Source of the DNA: a bacterium
Lineage (GTDB): Bacteria > Hinthialibacterota > Hinthialibacteria > H5-UNCL2
NCBI GenBank assembly: GCA_015075175.1
Contig: JABTUV010000014.1
Span: forward strand, 1-64,000
DNA length: 64,000 nt
Reading direction: 5' to 3'
Positions 58,736 to 64,000 of the stretch are shown here, in pieces. Positions within the stretch are counted from its first letter, which is position 1. Every line of letters begins with the position of its first letter. A program made the position numbers and the translations under genes. The notes beneath the pieces are model-generated. The model was not told where the DNA came from, did not search any database, and was given only the letters and a program-made list of their open reading frames with translations.

Positions 58736-60573
58736 CTACGCCACATCAGCCCGGAACTCAGGCGGACAGCTCAATCGCTGAAGCAGCGGATGAAGCTTGA
58801 CCAAGCGTCGGCCGAATATCTCAGCGCGCGGGAGTGCGCGCCAGGTCGGCTGGGCGACGGCAAGCGCGCCACTCAAGGCAACGCATAGCTTCGCCCAGCC
58901 GCTCCCCAAGTGGGCCCAGAAGCCGCATCGAGCGCCAAGCTGATCTGGAATGCGGCTGGTCGCCGCATAGAAGGCCCACGCGCCGCGTCCGCGGCACGCC
59001 CTACGGCGTGGCGTCCTGGACGGGGTCGCTGAACAGGCTTGGCGGCGGGAGACATGGTCGGTGATCCATCGCCGCGCGGTCAGCGCCCCAGGCAGCGTCG
59101 TGGCGCCGCCAGTCGGCAGCGCCCGGATGGGCCAGGGCTGCGCCAGGTCGGCGGCGGCAGGCGCGACGGCCTCGCCCTCCAGCCCAAGTCTCAGGCAGCT
59201 CGCGCGAGGGGCTGAGGGGATCCAGAAACGCGAGCGCGCGCAGGTCGTCTGCGGCCGCTTCGCGCTGCCCCAGTCGGCGGTGGAGATGGGCGCGCAGGGC
59301 CAGCGTCTGCGCGTCGGCAGGCGCGACCGCCAGCGCCGCCGTCGCCATCTCGGCGGCCAACTGCGTGTCTCCATGCCGCAACGCCGCCCACCCGCCGCAA
59401 GGCCGCGCCCACTCCTGCGGCATCGCGCCTGGAAGGCCGCTACCGCCGCCGGCTCGGAACCAGACGCCAACAGTGCGCAGGCCGCCAGGTAGGCGTCCCG
59501 GCTTCCGTCTTCAGTCGCACCGGCAATTGCGCCCGTCTCTTGCAGACTCCCTGAACGTCCGCCGAGGACCTCCAGGCGACACAGCGAGCGACTGTGCGTC
59601 CATTCATCCACTCTGGCTTCCAGTTTCCGACCGGGATGCGTGAGGGGAAAGAGGAAGACATCGGGGCGGCCCGGCTGCAACTGCCAGGGCATGTCGAAGA
59701 GCATGGCGCCGTCCCGCTCGACTACCAGCCGCAGCCAGTTGAGAAAGCGAAAACTGCACCAGCGCGCCTCCAGGTGCGCGTCGCGGAGGGTAAAGCCGCC
59801 GGCCAGGTCGGGCGCCATCCAGGCTGGCTCGCCCATGCGGTGCACTGCGACCCACTGCACGACCCACTCGCGGCGCTGTCCGGGCACGAGCTGGGTGGGA
59901 TGGTTGGAAAGCTTGAGAGCCGCTGCGCGCTCGTCCAGGGTTGCGTCCACGTGAAGCAGGAGAAGCGCATAGAGGCCAGAATCGGAGTCGGGATCGTAAT
60001 AGCCCGCGAAGGCCCAGCTGTCGCCGGAGGCGGGTGGACGCCCGCGGCGACGCGGATCATGCGGCCTGCCGGGGTAGTCGCCGGAGCGGCCGCCAGCGAC
60101 CAGCCGGTCTCCAGCGGATCGGGTCCCGCATTGTCGGCCCGCACGATGGTATAGAGTCCGGCCAGGTCGGAGGGCAGGCGGTACTCGACCGCCCAGCGCG
60201 CGCCCGTCGAGGCATCCGTCACGCCTACCCACACGCTGACGGAGGCGTCGCCGTCCGCCGTCAATCGCCAGGACAGCGGCCGGCCGGGGGGGAGGTTCTG
60301 TCCGAACGTGAAGGCGACGCCTGCTTCCGACAGGAGTTCGCGGCGGCTGAACTTGTCGTAGCACGAGACCAAGCGGCCTGACCGAGGTATGACCACGGCG
60401 CGCAGGTAGTCGTTTTCCAAAACCATGGCGGGGACGTGGCTCCAGGTGGATTCCGACAGGCGGGCGGTCGTGGGCAGGGGCGTGTCGGGGCGGCGGTCGC
60501 GCCCGACCGCCCACAGCGATGGGCCCAGCGTCAGGATGAAGAGCAAGGCGGTTGCGAGCAGCGGCGGACGCAT
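58736..60573 (-). pseudogene. DUF5107-like domain and TPR protein, multiply frameshifted
   Basis: From 60573 the product has a signal peptide ('PPLLATALLFILTLGPSLW') and a DUF5107-like domain ('VLENDYLRAVVIPRSGRLVS', 'SWRLTADGDASVSVWVGVTD'). At about 60030 the frame changes ('GDSWAFAGYYDPDSDSGLYA', 'WVVQWVAVHRMGEPAWMAPD'). Near 59430 it changes again, to a TPR-like part ('DTQLAAEMATAALAVAPADA', 'LGQREAAADDLRALAFLDP'), and at least once more before 58736. Such DUF5107 plus TPR proteins are exported proteins of unknown role. Some of the shifts fit one missing base, so sequencing error is possible, but four or more in one gene also fit decay. Start codon ATG at 60573. Confidence 0.65.
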
Positions 60574-60967
60574 GACCCTCTCCGGGAGCGACGTTCAGGC
60601 GGGAAGTATTCCAGAAAAACGGCGGGACGCAAGCGAGTTGGTGGATTGACGGAGGCGGGGTCGAGTGCGGGCCTACGAGGTGCGCTCAGGGCCTGCGGCT
60701 CTTGGCCGTGTCGGCGGACCGGAAAGTCCGAGGGGAGCGTGTACGTTTTCGTACAGGATGCTGAACCCGATGGTACAGTGACCCTGTGTCCCCCCGGCGC
60801 GCAAATCCTGTAACCAACTGGAAAGAAATGGACTAACATGCCAGCCGGGGGCCTGGCATGAGTCTCGCTTGCGCTCCGGGATGGGAAAGTGTCGGCCAAT
60901 ACGTCTGGGACGGATGGCGTTTGGGCAACATAGGGTGGCATCGCCCGGCACGGAAAGGAAGTGGCGC
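60574..60967. other. divergent upstream region of the arylsulfotransferase gene
   Basis: These 394 nt hold TGTACG-TTTT-CGTACA (60740-60755) and a CATGCCAG/CTGGCATG hairpin (60837-60860). I see no clear -10/-35 pair for either gene and no known riboswitch motif. Confidence 0.45.
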
Positions 60968-63437
60968 GTGGATCGCATCATCCCTCGGCTCGCCGCGACG
61001 TTTATCCTTCTGGGTTGCAGTCTTGAGAGTTTTGGCGCCGAAGCCTATGCCGGTTACACGTTGTTCAATCCCACCAGCTCGAAGACGGCCTATCTGATCA
61101 ACATGGCGGGGCAGACGGTGCGCTCCTGGACCAGCACCCGCAATGGGAACTATTCGGTATATTTGCTGGAGAACGGGCACGTGATCCGTGGGGCGGACGC
61201 GCCGAACCGGCCGCTGAACGGGCCGGCCGGGGGCGGGCTGATCGAGGAGTTCGACTGGAACGGCAACCTGGTGTGGCAGTACACGTACAGCAGCGCGACG
61301 GTGCTGGCGCATCACGACATCGAGCCGATGCCCAACGGCAACGTGCTCTTGATCGCCTGGGAGGTGAAGACAGCGGCAGAGGCGGTAGCGGCGGGGCGCA
61401 AGGTGAGCCGGGCCATGTGGCCGGACCATATCGTGGAAGTCAAAAAGACGGGCGCGAGCAGCGGGGAAATCGTCTGGGTGTGGCGCGCCTGGGATCATCT
61501 GATCCAGGATTTCGATGCGAGCAAGGCCAACTACGGCGCGGTCGGGAGCCATCCCGAGCTGATCGACATCAACCTGGGTTCGACCCTGGCGGCGGGCGAC
61601 TGGCTGCACATCAACGGGGTCAGCTACAATCCGGAGCTGGACCAGATCGCCATCAGTTCGCATTACATGAACGAGATTTACGTGATCGATCACGGCACGA
61701 CCATCGCCGAGGCGGCGGGCCACAGCGGCGGGCGGCGGGGGAAGGGCGGCGATATCCTGTATCGGTGGGGTTGTCCGGCCAACTATCGCGCGCCGGGCAG
61801 CCGGTACTTCGACGTGGTGCATTGCGCGTGGTGGATTCCGGCGGGCCTTCCGGGCGCCGGGCGGCTGATGGCCTTCAACAACGGGGCGGCCCAGCGTTAC
61901 TCGGTCGTGGTGGAACTGATTCCCCCGATGGACGGGCAGGGGAACTACGTTTTGAGCGCGGGTTCAGCCTACGGTCCGGCCGGCCCCGCCTGGACGTATT
62001 CGGAGGGTTCCACGTTCTACTCCAACCATCTGGGCAGCAATCAGCGCCTTCCCAACGGGAATACGCTGATCAGCCGGTCGACGACGGGGTACTTGTTCGA
62101 GGTGAGCGCGGCGGGGGAGAAGGTGTGGCAGTACACCTACGCGGGGCAGATCGCGCGCTCGCTGCGGTACGGTCTGGATTATCCCGGGGTAGCGGCGCTG
62201 GCGTCGACGCCGACGCCGACGCCTACGCCGACCGGCACGGCCACGCCGACTGCGACGCCGAGCGACACGCCGACCGGCACGCCGACTCTCAGCCCGACGC
62301 CCACGCCGACGTGGACGGCGACTGCCAACCCGGAACCGGATACCCCGACGCCCACGGATACGGCGACGGCCACGCCGAGTGAGACGCCCACGCCGCAGCC
62401 GGACACGCCCACACCCACGGAGACGGCGACGCCGACGGCCAGCGATACGGCGACGGTCACGGCCACGGCGACGGTCACGGCCACGGCGACGCCGCGGCCC
62501 CTCTCCGATTACGATCTGGACCATGACGGGACCATCGGGGCGGGGACCTCTTACTGCTCTTTGAAACTCGATGTCGGAGAAGGGCGGGGTGGACTTCAAC
62601 GGGGACGCGACCTGCGACCGGGTCGATCTGCTGCTTTTCAGTCAGCATTGGGGCGAAGTGATTCCGGCGCCGCCGGCCCTGATCGTGATCGACCTGCCGG
62701 GCGGGGCGACGATGGAGTTCGTGCGCATCCCCGCCGGCCATTTCCTGATGGGGCGACTTTGGAGCCGAACTGGAACGACTACTTCATCTCCGAGCAGCCG
62801 ATTCACTCCGTGACGCTGGAGTACGACTTCTATATGGGACGGACGGAGGTGACGCAGGCGCAATGGTTGGCGATCATGCAGAGTTGGCCGGGCGAGAATC
62901 CGGCCGACTTCAGTTTCGGGCACGGCGGCGAGTATCCGCGTATTTCGTGTCGTGGGAGGACTGCCGGGAGTATGCGCGGCTTTTGAACCTGTTGCAGTTG
63001 GATGCGGGGGTGTTCCGGTTGCCGAGCGCGGCGGAGTGGGAGTACGCGTGCCGGGCGGGCAGCGCCACGCGTTTCTTTTTCGGCGACTCCGACTGCAGCC
63101 CGCTGGGGATGAGCTCCTGCCAGTTGTCCGACTACGCCTGGTGGGCGGGCAACAACGAAGCCTATGGGGCCAAGCCGGTGGGAAGTCGGGCGCCCAACGC
63201 CTGGGGGCTGTTGGACATGCACGGCAACATCGCGGAGTGGTGCGCGCCGCACTGGCATGAGGATTACACGGCGCGCCGAGCGATGGGCGGGCGGGGGGAC
63301 AGCAGCGGCGAGGGGCGGAGGGTGCGCGGGGGATGTGGGACGACATCGCGGCCGACTGCCGCTCCGCCAGCCGCCTGGGACGCTACCCCGACGCGCGCGT
63401 CTATTACATCGGTTTCCGGCTGGTACTGGAGCGATGA
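60968..63437 (+). CDS. arylsulfotransferase-dockerin-FGE/sulfatase-modifying-factor fusion, frameshifted
   Basis: A GTG at 60968, with AAAGGAAG 8 nt upstream, starts a lipoprotein-like signal ('[15 protein letters not shown]'). The first 400 residues are an arylsulfotransferase (ASST) beta-propeller: '[20 protein letters not shown]', '[19 protein letters not shown]', '[20 protein letters not shown]' and '[20 protein letters not shown]'. A Thr/Pro linker ('[18 protein letters not shown]', about 410-515) leads to a dockerin-like pair ('[14 protein letters not shown]', '[20 protein letters not shown]') and then an FGE/sulfatase-modifying-factor domain ('[14 protein letters not shown]', '[20 protein letters not shown]', '[20 protein letters not shown]', '[20 protein letters not shown]', '[14 protein letters not shown]'). 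The frame changes near 62550, 62570, 62755, 62938 and 63325; four of these fit one missing G. The enzyme activities are unproven. Confidence 0.72.
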
Positions 63438-64000
63438 GGGCCGCGCCGCGCCTGGGCCTCCTACTCTTCTGGGCGCCCGCGCTTGTGGGCGCAGGCTCCG
63501 TCCGTGCCGAGGTGGTCGCGGATACCACGTTCAGCGTGGATCGCGGCTTCTACCGGCAGCCGATCGTGGTCGCCATCACGACGGAGACGCCCGGCGCGAC
63601 CATCCGCTACAGCCTGGACGGCAGCGCTCCCAGCCTGACGCACGGACAGGATTACGTGGCTCCCCTGTTGATCGAGCGCACCACGGTATTGCGGGCGGCG
63701 GCTTTTAAAGAGGGTCACACGCCGAGCAACGTGGATACGCAGACGTATCTTTTCATCGGCGACGTGATCCATCAGTGCGCGAGTGGAGAACCACCCGGTC
63801 CAGGCTGGCCGGCGGCGCCCGTCAACAACCAGGTGTTTGACTACGGGATGGACCCGGACGTGGTCAACGATCCGCGCTACGCAGAGCTCATGGACGATGC
63901 GCTGCTGGCGATTCCGTCGCTGTCGATTGTGACCGATCTCGCCAATCTGGTTGATCCGGCGACCGGCATCTACGTCAACGCCTACAACGACGAGCGGGAG
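63434..64000 (+). CDS. CotH/chitobiase-domain secreted protein (3' end off window)
   Basis: The gene starts with ATG at 63434, overlapping the previous stop by 4 nt, and runs off the right edge after 189 codons. The signal peptide is 'PRLGLLLFWAPALVGAGSVR'. Residues about 30-110 are the chitobiase/beta-hexosaminidase C-terminal (FN3-like) domain: 'FYRQPIVVAITTETPGATIR', 'YSLDGSAPSLTHGQDYVAPL', 'VLRAAAFKEGHTPSNVDTQT'. 'FDYGMDPDVVNDPRYAELM', 'ALLAIPSLSIVTDLANLVDP' and 'ATGIYVNAYNDERE' match the front part of CotH-kinase-type secreted proteins of bacteria. Full length usually exceeds 800 residues. It is probably one transcript with the fusion gene upstream. No frameshift is seen in the visible part. 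Confidence 0.8.
   Translation, partial: MRAAPRLGLLLFWAPALVGAGSVRAEVVADTTFSVDRGFYRQPIVVAITTETPGATIRYSLDGSAPSLTHGQDYVAPLLIERTTVLRAAAFKEGHTPSNVDTQTYLFIGDVIHQCASGEPPGPGWPAAPVNNQVFDYGMDPDVVNDPRYAELMDDALLAIPSLSIVTDLANLVDPATGIYVNAYNDERE

Noticed and set aside
60715-60740. RNase P-like GGAAAGTCC block.
   Set aside because: Only one short block fits; the other conserved P4 and 3' sequences are absent.
60853-60873. A sigma-54 promoter (TGGCATG....TTGC) before the arylsulfotransferase.
   Set aside because: The GG and GC elements are 16 nt apart, not the required 12, and the hairpin CATGCCAG/CTGGCATG explains the first part.
1-64000. tRNA or rRNA genes.
   Set aside because: No GGTTCGAAT-type T-arm with acceptor pairing was found in any intergenic stretch I read; this is a by-eye negative.
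1-64000. Insertion sequences or RAYT transposases mobilising the repeats.
   Set aside because: No transposase gene is in the window, so the link to RAYTs is from general knowledge only.

Overview
The window is GC-rich bacterial DNA from a Gram-negative (diderm) organism. The evidence for two membranes is a secretin, a complete set of type II secretion pseudopilins, a SurA-like periplasmic isomerase and a TonB-like protein. Isolated pseudopilins ending in 'YDVSNG' or 'YDISNG' motifs, a dockerin and sulfatase-modifying-factor fusion, and a CotH/chitobiase-type secreted protein resemble gene content seen in uncultivated lineages such as Sumerlaeota or Hydrogenedentota. That placement is a guess from gene content. 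There is no rRNA, and I found no tRNA.

Layout. 1-984 (minus): 3'-truncated mtaB. 1291-15303 (minus): a 13-gene type II secretion operon in transcription order gspE, gspF, gspG, gspG, gspH, an HR/N0-domain protein, gspI, gspJ, gspK, gspL (a PilM-PilN fusion), gspM, a PilP/GspC-like protein and gspD, mostly joined by 1-8 nt overlaps. 15649-18841 (minus): two lone pseudopilins around a PhoPQ-type alpha/beta hydrolase. 18845-23829 (minus): thrB, a transglutaminase, a TPR protein, moaC and a parvulin isomerase. 24164-26305: a large membrane-anchored protein. 26778-32828 (minus): phoH, a PgpH-like HD protein, ybeY, a CNNM/CorC protein and a DUF502 protein, a classic cluster. 33273-33869 (plus): a compact unit of promoter, structured leader, 33-residue Lys/Ala protein and terminator. 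34040-39530: an AAC(3)-like acetyltransferase, a methyltransferase, a sodium:solute symporter and an EF-hand protein. 40222-45756: polysaccharide O-acetylation (AlgI/AlgJ-like) and two glycosyltransferases. 46172-48834 (minus): cydAB. 49154-56558: a TonB-like protein, an HDOD hybrid histidine kinase, a MerR-MinD fusion, an ExeA-like ATPase and an SPFH protein. 56572-58690: a gene-free tandem repeat array. 58736-64000: a DUF5107/TPR protein, an arylsulfotransferase-dockerin-FGE fusion and the start of a CotH-type protein.

Intergenic DNA is unusually crowded with dispersed palindromic and tandem elements of at least eight families. Some sit inside genes or form gene ends. Two features need caution. 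Several genes (18241-18841, 22742-23829, 54402-56558, 58736-63437) are split by what look like single-base deletions, mostly in short G or C runs, which is more like sequencing or assembly error than real decay. The 56.6-58.7 kb array could also be affected by assembly.

How the genes work together. The Gsp operon builds an export machine whose ATPase (GspE), platform (GspF), pseudopilus (GspG-K) and secretin (GspD) are all present, while the prepilin peptidase is not in the window. The signal-peptide-bearing proteins at the right end and the hydrolase at 16419 are plausible exported products. The HDOD kinase and MerR-MinD genes are translationally coupled and probably form one regulatory or positioning module, followed by an ExeA-like ATPase.
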